DNA of 64,000 bases from Phycisphaerales bacterium (GCA_017642965.1 JAEPOJ010000001.1:217303-281302), one strand, 5' to 3'. Positions 50,687-60,478 are shown, counted from the first letter of the stretch. The notes: generated by a model from the sequence alone, not told the origin. Numbers and translations are program-made.

Positions 50687-51775
50687 CTACGGCTGCTGCC
50701 CCATCCCCTTCACACGCGGCCCACGCGGCGGCTCGGAGAGCGGGTAATCCAGCCCACGCAGCCCACCGCTCGTCCACATCCAGCGCGTGTTCATCGGCTC
50801 ATTGTTCTGCCCGGGGCCGAGCACCGGCAGCGGGAAATGCTCAAACGGCAGGTACGTCTGACGCCAGTCCGACAGGCTGAACCGCTCCACCAATCCCGAC
50901 ATATTCGCCTGACCGGTCGACTGATTGTTGATCGACCCGTCGTACATCAGCTTCGCCACACGCGAGAAGCTGTGGGCAAAGTACGCCGCCGTCGTGCGGT
51001 CACGATCGAACTCCTCGAACATCCACACCTTGGCGCTCGGCGAGTAGACCTCATCCGTAAACCGTCCCGCGGGCAGATCCACCCCACTCCCGATGGAGTA
51101 GGCGTGAGGGTGCGATTCGATCGGCAGCACCCGCTGATACTCCGCATCGCTGTTCCAGGCGCTGGTCGCGACCTGGTAGCTGCTGCCGAACGCCCACCGC
51201 TGACGGGCGCTCGTCTGCTCCATCGTGAAGCTGTGGTAATACCCCGGACCCGGGTACCCGTTTGCGTACGGCACGAAGCTGCCGGACCCGTAACTCGTCG
51301 GCGTGATGCTCCACAGGTACTGCGGCCCGTCCGCCGGGTCGATGAACAGCGAGCTCCCCGCCGCCTCGCCCATGTAATCCAGCAGCACCAGGTGCGACAT
51401 GCGCCGCGGAGCAAACTGATTATCGTTGTTGAGGATCTTGAACACGCCGTCGATCCGACCCGTCAGGCGCATGATGATCTCCTGCTCCTGATAGGCCGCC
51501 GCCTGCACACGAGTTGCGGCGCTCTTCACCCGCCCGTCGGGCATCATGTACTGCTCACCCGCGTCCCAGTTGAACCCGAAGATCCGACCCTTGTTGTCCA
51601 GCGCGTACTGCCCAGCGCCCGTGCCGATCCGGCGCAGGTTCTGCTCGCTCCCCATACCACGCATATCCAATCGCGCCGACTGCACCGTCGGCACAAGCAC
51701 GAACCCAAGCAATATCAGCACCACAACGCACACGAGCAGCTCAACAAGCGAAACACCACGACGTACCAGCATCAA
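50687..51775 (-). CDS. Prepilin-like protein with N-terminal methylation motif (copy 1)
   Basis: A 362-residue protein. Its N-terminus VRRGVSLVELLVCVVVLILLG is a type IV pilin / type II pseudopilin signal: cleavage after Gly, Glu at +5, then a long hydrophobic helix. The body resembles the planctomycete prepilin-type proteins (DUF1559-related, H-x9-DG group): GSEQNLRRIGTGAGQYALDNKG, KVWMFEEFDRDR and LMYDGSINN. These are found in many copies in planctomycete genomes; their job is unsettled (pseudopili, adhesion or secretion). The next gene upstream is a paralogue. No pilin assembly gene is nearby. Confidence 0.85.
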   Translation of the reverse strand: MMLVRRGVSLVELLVCVVVLILLGFVLVPTVQSARLDMRGMGSEQNLRRIGTGAGQYALDNKGRIFGFNWDAGEQYMMPDGRVKSAATRVQAAAYQEQEIIMRLTGRIDGVFKILNNDNQFAPRRMSHLVLLDYMGEAAGSSLFIDPADGPQYLWSITPTSYGSGSFVPYANGYPGPGYYHSFTMEQTSARQRWAFGSSYQVATSAWNSDAEYQRVLPIESHPHAYSIGSGVDLPAGRFTDEVYSPSAKVWMFEEFDRDRTTAAYFAHSFSRVAKLMYDGSINNQSTGQANMSGLVERFSLSDWRQTYLPFEHFPLPVLGPGQNNEPMNTRWMWTSGGLRGLDYPLSEPPRGPRVKGMGQQP

Positions 51776-51837
51776 TCACGCCTCCAGAATCAGGACCGTG
51801 GCATCATAACCGGAGCGCCAGAGTATGCAATAACAAA

Positions 51838-51858
51838 AGCCCGGCAGACGGCCGGGCT
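51838..51858 (-). terminator. Terminator of the second prepilin-like gene
   Basis: AGCCCGGC and GCCGGGCT pair around a 5-base loop; on the minus strand TTTTGTTATTG follows. It separates the two prepilin-like genes into independent units. Confidence 0.8.
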
Positions 51859-51887
51859 CTTCTGCTCGCACGGGTTGACGCTGACGC

Positions 51888-52928
51888 TCAATCGAACGAG
51901 AACGATCCATAGTTGATGCCCGTCAGCCCGCCGTACGTCCACCTGAATCGCTGGCTCACCTCGGTCGAGTCGCCCAGGCCGCCCACAGGCACCGGGAACT
52001 TATCCAGCGGCACGTACGTCTGCTTCCAATGGAAGATCCCATACTCCGGGACCACAGAAGGCGCCGCGATCCCGCTCGCCCAGCTGTTCACCGAGCCGTC
52101 GAACATCAGCTTCTCAACCTCCGCCGCGTCATACCCAAAGTACAGCGGGTGCGACCGGTCGCGATCAAACTCCTCGAACATCCACACCTTGTTCGCGTTG
52201 TGCAGCACGCTTGTGATCCGACGACCGGCACTCAGGGGCACTCCCGAGCTCCCACTGAACAAATGCGGCGAATCCGCGACCGGGATATACCGAGGACCGG
52301 AGTCCGGCTGCCACGCATCCGGCACCACCTGATAGCTCGACCCGAACGCCCAACGCTGTCGAACCGGGCTAGTCGGCCAGTTTGTGTCCTGGTCGTACCC
52401 AGCTGAAGGAATCCCGTCCGCGTACGGCACGCTCGAACCCGACGAATAGTCCAGCGGGTTGTCCTTCCACACCTGCTGCTTCCCGTCGCTCGGATCAATA
52501 AACAGATCGCTCCCGAACGGCTCGTTCAGGTAGTCCATCAGCACCAGGTGCGTGAACCGCCGGTGCGGGATACGAGCAGTGGAGTTCTGAATCTTGTACA
52601 GACCATTGATCCGCCCGGTACGGCGCATCAGGATCTCCTGATTCTGGCCGGCAGCTGCATCCGCATCGCTGTTGTACGTTTTCTGGCGCCCCGTGGGCAT
52701 CGTGTACGTCTCACCCGCACGCCAGTTGTAGCTGAACAGACGCCCCTTATTGTCCGCGGCGTACATCATCCCGCCCTGACCGATCGACATCAGCTTCTCG
52801 GCACTGCTCTGCCCGCGCATCTTCAGTCGCGCTGCGCCAAGCATCGGCAGCAGAATCGCCAACAGCAACCCAACGACGGCCACGAGCACCACGCACTCAC
52901 TCAGTGAGAATCCTCTTCTCTGCATCAT
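51888..52928 (-). CDS. Prepilin-like protein with N-terminal methylation motif (copy 2)
   Basis: A 346-residue paralogue of the 50687 gene. MMQRRGFSLSECVVLVAVVG has the G|FxxxE prepilin cleavage motif with Glu at +5. The body shares AEKLMSIGQGGMMYAADNKGR, RWAFGSSYQVVPDAW, KVWMFEEFDRDRS and KLMFDGSVNS. ATG 52928 (or the next Met) is chosen because GGGAG is 9 bases upstream and the prepilin leader must be short; the open frame runs 28 codons further. It has its own terminator. Confidence 0.85.
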   Translation of the reverse strand: MMQRRGFSLSECVVLVAVVGLLLAILLPMLGAARLKMRGQSSAEKLMSIGQGGMMYAADNKGRLFSYNWRAGETYTMPTGRQKTYNSDADAAAGQNQEILMRRTGRINGLYKIQNSTARIPHRRFTHLVLMDYLNEPFGSDLFIDPSDGKQQVWKDNPLDYSSGSSVPYADGIPSAGYDQDTNWPTSPVRQRWAFGSSYQVVPDAWQPDSGPRYIPVADSPHLFSGSSGVPLSAGRRITSVLHNANKVWMFEEFDRDRSHPLYFGYDAAEVEKLMFDGSVNSWASGIAAPSVVPEYGIFHWKQTYVPLDKFPVPVGGLGDSTEVSQRFRWTYGGLTGINYGSFSFD

Positions 52929-53042
52929 GTTCTTCAACTCCCAGGATACCAGTATCACAGCGGCGCACATCATGCAGTCCCCGACCGCGCCGTACTCATC
53001 GGTTCGCAGCACCTTATGAGATGTTCCTGTTGAATCGAATTA

Positions 53043-53297
53043 TCACGACTCGTGGTGCTGCTCGCCCTTGCGCTCGATCCACCGTGCTACGCGATAGTTC
53101 GCGTACAGCACGACCAGACTCCCAAACACGATCCCCAGCACAATGATGTGCGTCGGGTCCGAGAAGGCGGCCTCCATCGACTCGACCACCGCGCTCCACC
53201 CAGCACGGGCGGGCAGCACAGGCACGGCTTGGACAATCGGAGCAGCCATCGCTACACCCAATATCCGTTCGATCCAAACCCGACTCCACGCCAGCAC
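53043..53297 (-). CDS. Small single-pass membrane protein
   Basis: Up to 84 residues. One hydrophobic segment, HIIVLGIVFGSLVVLYANY, is flanked by a charged tail (RVARWIERKGEQHHES). The start is unclear: GTG 53297 or ATG 53249, neither with a good ribosome site. It is 95 bases downstream of the DUF2007 gene on the same strand. No family recognised. Confidence 0.4.
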   Translation of the reverse strand: MLAWSRVWIERILGVAMAAPIVQAVPVLPARAGWSAVVESMEAAFSDPTHIIVLGIVFGSLVVLYANYRVARWIERKGEQHHES

Positions 53298-53392
53298 ACC
53301 GCCGGCCCACGTTTGCGACGAATCACCACCGGCTCAGGACCGCTGCGGAAGATAGGCACCCGGTTTCGGGCCCGATAACCACACCAGTGTCT

Positions 53393-53623
53393 TCAGTCCC
53401 CGCTCGGCTCGTCATGCGCTGCGATCAGCGCCCTCGCCCGCTCCGCGTGCGCCGCGGGTACCAGCACCTCAACCAGCCCCGGCGCCTCCGCACGCATCCC
53501 GCCCACGGTGCCGCCCGAGACCTCGCAAGGGACCCCCTCGCTGCGGAGCATGCTGCACACGATGTTCGCCTCAAACTCGCTCTGGTACGCCCCGACAACG
53601 ACGGGCTCTGGGTGCTCGCTCAT
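53393..53623 (-). CDS. DUF2007-type small protein
   Basis: A 76-residue protein. EPVVVGAYQSEFEANIVCSMLRSEGVPCEV is the usual DUF2007 opening (A-x-F/Y-x(2)-EAx-xAxxxL-xxxGI; shown here in two parts in the protein), followed by VEVLVPAAHAERARALI. DUF2007 is a small ferredoxin-like fold often called a putative signal-transducing protein, with no proven role. GAGGAGG stands 4 bases upstream of the ATG. It is divergent from the DUF2238 gene by 45 bases. Confidence 0.8.
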   Translation of the reverse strand: MSEHPEPVVVGAYQSEFEANIVCSMLRSEGVPCEVSGGTVGGMRAEAPGLVEVLVPAAHAERARALIAAHDEPSGD

Positions 53624-53668
53624 GACGCCTCCTCGCGTGAAACACGCACTTGGTCCGACATACACACT

Positions 53669-54310
53669 ATGACCGACGCCACGTCCGAACGCAAGAACCC
53701 GATCTCCAAACCCCTGATCGCCTTCGTCACGCTCTACATGATCGTCTGCTCCGCCCTCGCACTCCGCCAGGGCAATACCGAGTTCCTCATGTACGCCGTC
53801 GTGATGGTCATCTTCATCGCCATCGTTCTCTTCCTCCACCTCGCCATCCGCTTCACGCCCCTCGCCCTCTGGCTCCTCGCGATCTGGGGCCTGCTGCACA
53901 TGTGCGGCGGCACCGTCCCCGTCGACCCCGCCCTCACCGACGCCTACCGCGCCGCCGCCACAGAAGCCGAGCAACCCACCTCCGCCGTCCTCTACTCCAT
54001 GCGCATCCACCCCGACCTGCCCAAGTACGACCAGATCGTCCACGCCTTCGGGTTCTTCAGCGCCACCATCGCCTGCTTCCAGGCCCTGCTTGCACTCCTC
54101 AGCGCCCCGCGCTCCGTCCCCACCGCCGTCGCCGCCGCCCTCATGGGCATCGGACTTGGCGCCATCAACGAGGTCATCGAGTTCATCGCCGTCCTCTCCA
54201 TGCCCGAAACCAACGTCGGCGGCTACACCAACACCGCCTGGGACCTCGTCGCCAACACCATCGGCGCAACATGCGCGGCCGTACTCTGCCTCATCACCCG
54301 CAGCCAATAA
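53669..54310 (+). CDS. DUF2238 family inner membrane protein (YjdF-like)
   Basis: A 213-residue membrane protein with about five or six helices. Family markers are WGLLHMCGGTVPV, KYDQIVHAFGFFSATI, GIGLGAINEVIEFIAVL and the terminal GYTNTAWDLVANTIGA. Polar residues (His, Asp, Glu) lie within the helices, which suggests an intramembrane site, but no activity is established for the family. The next gene begins 41 bases downstream on the same strand. Confidence 0.85.
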   Translation: MTDATSERKNPISKPLIAFVTLYMIVCSALALRQGNTEFLMYAVVMVIFIAIVLFLHLAIRFTPLALWLLAIWGLLHMCGGTVPVDPALTDAYRAAATEAEQPTSAVLYSMRIHPDLPKYDQIVHAFGFFSATIACFQALLALLSAPRSVPTAVAAALMGIGLGAINEVIEFIAVLSMPETNVGGYTNTAWDLVANTIGATCAAVLCLITRSQ

Positions 54311-54351
54311 ACACCCTTCTCCAGAACCACTGCTTCTGGTAGAGTGATGGC

Positions 54352-55176
54352 ATGCGCACGCTCACCACGCTTCTCCTCACCGCCACCATCGCCCTCGCCC
54401 AACCCGCAGACACCCTCCGCGGACCCGACATCAACCAACAAGAGCTCGAGTCCATCGGCACCACCGACATGTCGGGCAACTTCATCCCCGTCGAGGGCCG
54501 ACCCGAACTCGCCGCCTTCATGCTCGTGTGCGATGACCCCGACGAACGCACCCTCGCCCGCGAGCTCGCCACCGCACGCGTGTTCGATCTCGCCGAGATC
54601 CTCGTCGACGAAATCGACACCGTCCGCGCCATCACCGACGCCATCGCCAACAACAACACCACCCTCGCGAGAACACTCGGCGCCCAGCTCCGACTCCGCC
54701 ACGACCCCGACATGCAGCGCGACCCGCTCCGCCCCCAGCTCGAGGACATGCTCAGCGAGCCCCAGCGTCAGCGCCTCGAGCGGATCCTCGATGACTACTG
54801 GCGCCGCTGGGTCAGCGCTAACACCCCCGAAGACCAACGCAACATGCAGGGCCTCCCGCGCAGCGAAGCCGTCTATAAGCAGATCGAGAACCAGCTCAAC
54901 ACCCAGCTCTACCAGCAGGACATCGCCCGCGCATACGAATACTCACTCCGCCGATACCACGACGCCATGCAGGCGATGTACGAGGCCATCGAGCCTACCG
55001 ATGATCAGCGCGCCTGGATCCGCAACCGCGTCATCGAGCACATCAAGCAGACCCGACTCCAGCCCACGCTCGAGCAGCGCGAGGCCCTCCTGCTCGAGAT
55101 CTACCACCACCTCGACGAGGACCGCCAGACCAAGCTCTTCGCCTACATGGCCCGCGCCGCGATCCTCCGAAACTGA
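54352..55176 (+). CDS. Secreted helical protein of unknown function
   Basis: A 274-residue protein with a short signal peptide (LTTLLLTATIALA-Q). The mature protein is mostly charged amphipathic helices (DPDERTLARELATAR, QRQRLERILDDYWRRW, LEQREALLLEIYHHLDED), resembling periplasmic Spy/LTXXQ-like helical proteins in composition only. It may share a transcript with the DUF2238 gene. No named family recognised. Confidence 0.7.
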   Translation: MRTLTTLLLTATIALAQPADTLRGPDINQQELESIGTTDMSGNFIPVEGRPELAAFMLVCDDPDERTLARELATARVFDLAEILVDEIDTVRAITDAIANNNTTLARTLGAQLRLRHDPDMQRDPLRPQLEDMLSEPQRQRLERILDDYWRRWVSANTPEDQRNMQGLPRSEAVYKQIENQLNTQLYQQDIARAYEYSLRRYHDAMQAMYEAIEPTDDQRAWIRNRVIEHIKQTRLQPTLEQREALLLEIYHHLDEDRQTKLFAYMARAAILRN

Positions 55177-55432
55177 CCCGCCCCAATCAAAGCCCAAATA
55201 AAATAGCCAGAATCCCTCAAACCCCTTATTCATACTTGCATACTCATGGGTAAACAGGTACTTTGGCCCGGGCAAGTCGTGTGCCCGGGGAGAGGGCGGT
55301 TCTCGCGCTCACCCAGCCTGAACACACAGGCAAACCGCTGAATCACCGTTCAGCCAAGCAGTCAGGTCCCCAACGCGGAGCGTCCATCAACGCTCACCAT
55401 ACCCTCATCCCCAGAGCAGGAGGAGTCTCGAA
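55177..55432 (+). promoter_or_regulatory. Upstream region of the metalloprotease gene with a hairpin
   Basis: An AT-rich block near 55195-55250 probably holds the promoter; CATACT (55239-55244) is a possible -10. A GC-rich hairpin CCCGGGCA/TGCCCGGG spans 55267-55289 without a T run. The rest shows nothing I can name. Confidence 0.35.
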
Positions 55433-58225
55433 ATGACCATCGCTCGTACCATCACCCGCACCGCGCCGCTCGCGATCCTGAGCGTCGCCACGCTCACGGC
55501 CGGAGCCGCTGACATCGTCTTCAACGCCGGCAGCGCCACACCAACCCGCGCCCGCGCCATGAGCGACTTCAAGCAGGCACACACCCACGCAAACTTCGCG
55601 ACACACCGCGACGGCCGCATCGGCCGCGTCTACGGCCGCGCATTCTCCCACGGCGCCACCGCGGCGCAGTCCGTCGACGCATTCCTCGCCCAGCACGCGG
55701 ATATGTGGGGTGTCGACGTCGCCGACCTCATCCCCGAAGGCCCCTTCGAGGACGGACGCCATACCCAGCAGGTCATGTACCAGCCAGAGTACGACGCGTA
55801 CAAGTTCACCGCGACCTACTACACACAGACCCGCGACGGGCTCCCCGTCTACGGCTCAAAGCTCATGCTCCTCACACGCAACGAGGCCAACAACCCCCTC
55901 GTGCTCGCCAGCTCGCAGCTCTTCGACCTCAGCAGCTTCAACCCGGAGCCACAGGTCGCACGCGCTGCCGCGGACCGCAATAACCTGCTCCGCATCGCCA
56001 ACGACCAGTTCCACGGCGATATCCAGATCTGGACCACCGACCGCGTCATCTTCGCCGGCGACGAGGCCAACCCGCACGAGCCGGTCATCGCAGACCGCAC
56101 CATCCTCGACGTGGACGGCTACGAGAAGATCGAGATGATCACCGACGCCGTCACCGGCAAGATCCTCCAGGCAGACTCCATCATCTGCACCATCGACGCA
56201 TCCGGCAACGTCTCGGGCCTCGCGTCCGACGGCCCCGCAGCCGACATCTGCGAAGACGAGATCGCGCAGCCGCTGCCATACCTCAACGTCTCCCTCCAGG
56301 GCGGCGGCTCGGCCATCACCGACGTCGACGGCAACTACACCATCCCCAACGGCGGCTCAGGCAACGTCACCATCGATGCAGAGCTCGACGGCCAGTGGTT
56401 CAACATCAACAACTACCTCGGCTCAGAGACCTCAGAGTCCGTCACCGCCGACCCCAACAACCCCATCAACATCCTCTTCAACTCGCTCAACAACTCCGAG
56501 CAGGTCCGCTCAGAGGTCAACGTCTACGTCGAATCCAACCGCATCCGCGACTGGGTCCTCGAGGCAAACCCCTCATACCCGCTCGTCGACGGCACCGAGA
56601 TGGAAGTCTGGGTTAACCGCACCGACGGCTTCTGCCCCGGAAACGCCTGGTACGACCCGGCCATCGACACCATCAACTTCTGCCTCTCCGGCTCCTCAAA
56701 CCCCAACACGGGATGGTCCTCCGTCGTCCACCACGAGTACGGCCACCACCTCGTCTCCGCGGGCGGCTCCGGCCAGGGCCAGTACGGCGAGGGCACCGGC
56801 GACGTCATGTCCGTCATCATCCTCGACAACCCAGACCTGGGCATCGGCTTCTTCGGGTCCTGCGGCAGCGCACTCCGCTCCGCCAACCAGAACCTCGACT
56901 ACCCCTGCAACGCCGGCTCACACGCCTGCGCACCCGTCTACTCGGGCGCCGTCTGGCAGACACGCCAGCTCCTCGTCGTCACCGAGCCCGCCGACTACCA
57001 GAAGCTCCTCATGAGCTGGGCCGTCAACTCGATCTTCCTCCACTCAGGAACCGAGATCACACCGCAGATGACCATCGACTACCTCACGCTCGATGACGAC
57101 GACGCGGACATCGGCAACGGCACGCCACACTACATCGAGATCGACGGCGGCTTCGGCGCACGCAACATGCCCGCACCGCCGCTCACACTCATCGATATCC
57201 AGCCCGTCGCCGCGCCCGACTTCGCGCACCCCAACGGCGGCACCACCGTCTCCGCGGAGTTCAACAACGTCGCGGGCAGCCTCGACCCCGCCACGCCGAC
57301 ACTCATGGTCGACACCGGCTCCGGGTTCCAGGCCATCCCCATGTCCAGCGCAGGCGGCAGCACCTACACCGCCAACCTGCCCGGCTCCGACTGCGGCACG
57401 CAGGTGAAGTACTACTTCACCGCCGACACCACCTCGGGACTCACCCAGACCTCACCCCAGGACGCGCCGACAACAAGCTACGCCGTCCTCTCCGCGTTCG
57501 ACGCACCGGTCGTGGCATTCGAAGACAACTTCGAAACCAACCAGGGCTGGAGCGTGTCGGGTGATTCCACCGGCGCCTCCACAGGCCGCTGGGAGCGTGC
57601 CATCCCAACAGGTGCCGGCGACCGCGCAGACCCACCGTCAGACTACGACGGCTCGGGCCGCGCATACATCACCGGCAACGGCTCGCCCGGCTCCAACACC
57701 GACGTTGACGTCGACGAGACCATCCTCACCTCACCCGTGATGGACGCCTCCGGCGCCTCCATCATTTCCTACGCACGCTGGTTCAACAACGCCGGCAACT
57801 CCGCGATCGACGACGAGTTCTTCGTCCAGATCTCGGACAACGGCGGCGCCTCATGGACACCGCTCGAAACCCTCGGCGTCAACCACCCGCAGTCCAACGG
57901 CGGCTGGTACGAAGTCAGCTACGCCCTCACCGGCATCCCCGGCTTCACGCCCAACGACCAGTTCCGCATCCGCTTCATCGCTGAAGACCGAGGCAGCGGC
58001 TCCATCGTTGAGGCCGGCATCGACGCCGTCTCGATCGCGGTCGTAGACTGCGAAGTCTGCCCCGCCGATCTCAACGGCGACGGCGCACTCGACTTCTTCG
58101 ACGTCTCCGAGTTCCTCACCGCCTTCAACGCCATGGACCCCGCGGCCGACTTCTCGGGCGACGGAAACTTCGACTTCTTCGACGTCTCCGCCTTCCTCGC
58201 CGCATTCAACGCCGGCTGCCCGTAA
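55433..58225 (+). CDS. Secreted M36/M4-like zinc metalloprotease with GC-type dockerin
   Basis: A 930-residue secreted protease. The signal peptide (APLAILSVATLTAGAADI) is followed by a fungalysin/thermolysin propeptide-like (FTP) region (YKFTATYYTQTRDGLPVYGS). The catalytic motif is HEYGH with zinc ligands H434 and H438 and the base E435; E453 in GEGTGD is the likely third ligand, as in GEGWSD of M36 peptidases. Then come an Ig-like segment, a jelly-roll-like domain (FEDNFETNQGWSVSGDSTG) similar to that of the 41176 protease, and the double EF-hand dockerin ending GCP. AGGAGGAG precedes the ATG. It is a predicted extracellular enzyme released by propeptide cleavage. Confidence 0.9.
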   Translation: MTIARTITRTAPLAILSVATLTAGAADIVFNAGSATPTRARAMSDFKQAHTHANFATHRDGRIGRVYGRAFSHGATAAQSVDAFLAQHADMWGVDVADLIPEGPFEDGRHTQQVMYQPEYDAYKFTATYYTQTRDGLPVYGSKLMLLTRNEANNPLVLASSQLFDLSSFNPEPQVARAAADRNNLLRIANDQFHGDIQIWTTDRVIFAGDEANPHEPVIADRTILDVDGYEKIEMITDAVTGKILQADSIICTIDASGNVSGLASDGPAADICEDEIAQPLPYLNVSLQGGGSAITDVDGNYTIPNGGSGNVTIDAELDGQWFNINNYLGSETSESVTADPNNPINILFNSLNNSEQVRSEVNVYVESNRIRDWVLEANPSYPLVDGTEMEVWVNRTDGFCPGNAWYDPAIDTINFCLSGSSNPNTGWSSVVHHEYGHHLVSAGGSGQGQYGEGTGDVMSVIILDNPDLGIGFFGSCGSALRSANQNLDYPCNAGSHACAPVYSGAVWQTRQLLVVTEPADYQKLLMSWAVNSIFLHSGTEITPQMTIDYLTLDDDDADIGNGTPHYIEIDGGFGARNMPAPPLTLIDIQPVAAPDFAHPNGGTTVSAEFNNVAGSLDPATPTLMVDTGSGFQAIPMSSAGGSTYTANLPGSDCGTQVKYYFTADTTSGLTQTSPQDAPTTSYAVLSAFDAPVVAFEDNFETNQGWSVSGDSTGASTGRWERAIPTGAGDRADPPSDYDGSGRAYITGNGSPGSNTDVDVDETILTSPVMDASGASIISYARWFNNAGNSAIDDEFFVQISDNGGASWTPLETLGVNHPQSNGGWYEVSYALTGIPGFTPNDQFRIRFIAEDRGSGSIVEAGIDAVSIAVVDCEVCPADLNGDGALDFFDVSEFLTAFNAMDPAADFSGDGNFDFFDVSAFLAAFNAGCP

Positions 58226-58268
58226 GCACCCAGCGTTCAGACAATCTCCAAAGCCACAACCCTGGCAC

Positions 58269-58298
58269 AAGACGCCCGAGCGATCGGGCGTCTTTTTT
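58269..58298 (+). terminator. Terminator after the metalloprotease gene
   Basis: AAGACGCCCGA and TCGGGCGTCTT pair around a tetraloop, and six T end the run. It is 44 bases past the stop. Confidence 0.9.
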
Positions 58299-58335
58299 CA
58301 TCACCACTCCCAAACTCAGATTTGGTTCTTGTTCA

Positions 58336-58341
58336 TATACT
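58336..58341 (+). promoter_or_regulatory. Possible -10 of the second LVIVD gene
   Basis: TATACT, five of six bases of the consensus, 23 bases before the ATG. No -35 at the expected place, and the leader would be very short. Confidence 0.35.
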
Positions 58342-58363
58342 AACGCTCCAGTACGATGCACGC

Positions 58364-60478
58364 ATGATGAACCGCATGATCCGTTCTCTCGCCACCATCC
58401 TCGCATCTACAGCAGCGCCGCTCGCGCTGACCTCCCCCGCAGGCACAGCCGCCGCCCAGACATCGTTCGACTGCCAGCCGCCGCAGATCCTCGCCACGCT
58501 CGACGGCCTCACCAACCCGATGGCCATCACCATCGAGGACAACTACGCCTACATCATCGAGGACTACGACTTCTTCACCATCGTCGACCTCAGCGACCCC
58601 ACCAACCCGACGGTGATCGGACACACGGACCTCTACGCCTTCAGCGCCGAATCCATCACCATCATCGGCGAAGCCGCCTACCTCCACGGCAACAGCGGCG
58701 AGATCGCCATCTACAACATCGAGGACAAGACCGACCCCTGGTTCCGCCGCTTCTACGGCGGGCTCTATGGCAGCGACAACCTCCTCCCCCGCACGGACAG
58801 CCACGTCTTCCTGAAGGACTCCTACGCCCTCAACATCGAGCGCCCGCTCGCACCGGGGGTCGACGAATATGAACAGACCAACACCCCCTTCGACGAGCAA
58901 CCGTTCTTCGTCCAGGGCGACGTGCTCATCACGCAGTCCAGCAGCCGCTACGACATATCCGACCCGCTCAACCCGACACTCATCGGGGATCTCGGCTACA
59001 TAGACCTCGTCGCGAGCAACCGCTACGACCACCCATACGTCATCGCCCAGAATACCGGCGAGCTCCTGAGCACCCGGATCGACGACCACACACCGGTCAT
59101 CTTCACGATCGAGTCTCCCATCCCCTCATACCAAGACGCCACCGTGCGCGCCGACCTCATCTTCGCCGCCAACGGCACCATCGACGTGTACACATCCGGC
59201 TCCAACCCGCAGCTCATCGCCTCGTTCATGCTCCACGACACGTTCTACGCGCAGCACATCCGCCAGCTCGGCGACAGCTTCGTCGTCCTCTCCGACGAGC
59301 AGCTCGCCATCGTCAAAATCCCCACAAACCCCCTCAGCTCCGCACGCACAACCTCAAGCCAGACCTACCTGACCAAACACAACAACCTGCTCATCACATC
59401 AAGCGAGACCTTCGCGAAGCAGAGCTACTCGGTAAACCTCATCGACACCACCGAGCCGCTGCGCCCGCAGTGGATCGCCCAACTCCCCTTCGACACCCAG
59501 CTCCCACGCTCACGCGGCGCAGACGCCATCGGCAACACCCTCTTCGTCGCCGAGCGCTCCACCGGGCTCAACGCCTTCGACATCTCCGACCCGAGCGCCC
59601 CGATCCCGCTCGGCACGTACCCGACCAACACCGACCCGAAGGTCCCCTCATTCACCGCGGACATCGCCATCAGCGCCGACCTCGCATACGTCACCGACCA
59701 GCAAGCCGGCCTGCTCGTCTACCAGATCCAGCCCGACACCTCGCTCACACCCATTTCCAACCTCCCGATCGACGCGTCCGTCCGCAACATATTCCTCATG
59801 GATGACCTCGCGATGGTCACCTCTGGCAGCGACGCCTACCTGATCGATCTCACCGATCCGTTCAACCCCCAGCACCTGAGCACCATCGCCGGCATGGCCC
59901 CCAGCGGCGTCCCCAGCATCCCCGCCGCACACCGCGACGGCGACCTGCTCTACACCGCCGAGAACGACCACGGCTACCGCATCTTCGACATCACCAACCC
60001 AACCGACCCCATCGAGCTCGCCCACTTCGACGCCGACGTCTCCACACCCCAGGGCGACTTTGAGGCCTACGTCTACGACATCCTCGTCGAGGGCAACACC
60101 CTCTACGTCGCCATGAGCTCCGGCGGCTTCGCCATCTACGACAACACCAACATCTTCGCACCCACGCTGCTCGCCCACCTGCCATCCGCCGTCCCGCAGG
60201 CCGGCAGCATCACCCGCTATCGCGAGTTCGTCAAGGAAGGCAACCTCATCTACATCGCCTCGGGCGACACCGGCGCACGCGTACTCTCCCTCGACGGATG
60301 CACCATCCCCTGCGCCATCGACTACAACAACGACGGCGCCCTCGATTTCTTCGACGTCACCGCCTTCATCACCGCCTTCAACGACATGAACCCCAGCGCC
60401 GACATCAACAACGACAACGAGTTCAACTTCTTCGACATCACCGCATTCATCGTCGCCTACCAGAACGGCTGCCCGTAA
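58364..60478 (+). CDS. Secreted LVIVD-repeat protein with GC-type dockerin (second copy)
   Basis: A 704-residue secreted protein with the same plan as the 20004 gene. A signal peptide (LATILASTAAPLALTSPAG) is followed by LVIVD-like repeats (AYIIEDYDFFTIVDLSDPTNPTVIG in part, NAFDISDPSAPIPLGTY, YRIFDITNPTDPIELAHF). These are more diverged than in the first copy. The C-terminal EF-hand pair (DYNNDGALDFFDVTAFI, DINNDNEFNFFDITAFI) ends GCP. The start is the Met pair at 58364/58367. GC is closer to the chromosome average than in the 20004 copy. A surface or matrix role is inferred. Confidence 0.87.
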   Translation: MMNRMIRSLATILASTAAPLALTSPAGTAAAQTSFDCQPPQILATLDGLTNPMAITIEDNYAYIIEDYDFFTIVDLSDPTNPTVIGHTDLYAFSAESITIIGEAAYLHGNSGEIAIYNIEDKTDPWFRRFYGGLYGSDNLLPRTDSHVFLKDSYALNIERPLAPGVDEYEQTNTPFDEQPFFVQGDVLITQSSSRYDISDPLNPTLIGDLGYIDLVASNRYDHPYVIAQNTGELLSTRIDDHTPVIFTIESPIPSYQDATVRADLIFAANGTIDVYTSGSNPQLIASFMLHDTFYAQHIRQLGDSFVVLSDEQLAIVKIPTNPLSSARTTSSQTYLTKHNNLLITSSETFAKQSYSVNLIDTTEPLRPQWIAQLPFDTQLPRSRGADAIGNTLFVAERSTGLNAFDISDPSAPIPLGTYPTNTDPKVPSFTADIAISADLAYVTDQQAGLLVYQIQPDTSLTPISNLPIDASVRNIFLMDDLAMVTSGSDAYLIDLTDPFNPQHLSTIAGMAPSGVPSIPAAHRDGDLLYTAENDHGYRIFDITNPTDPIELAHFDADVSTPQGDFEAYVYDILVEGNTLYVAMSSGGFAIYDNTNIFAPTLLAHLPSAVPQAGSITRYREFVKEGNLIYIASGDTGARVLSLDGCTIPCAIDYNNDGALDFFDVTAFITAFNDMNPSADINNDNEFNFFDITAFIVAYQNGCP

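Noticed and set aside
53672-54307. Minus-strand frame opposite the DUF2238 gene, continuous with DUF2007
   Set aside because: Only the last 76 codons are DUF2007, with a perfect ribosome site at 53623; the rest is shadow sequence.
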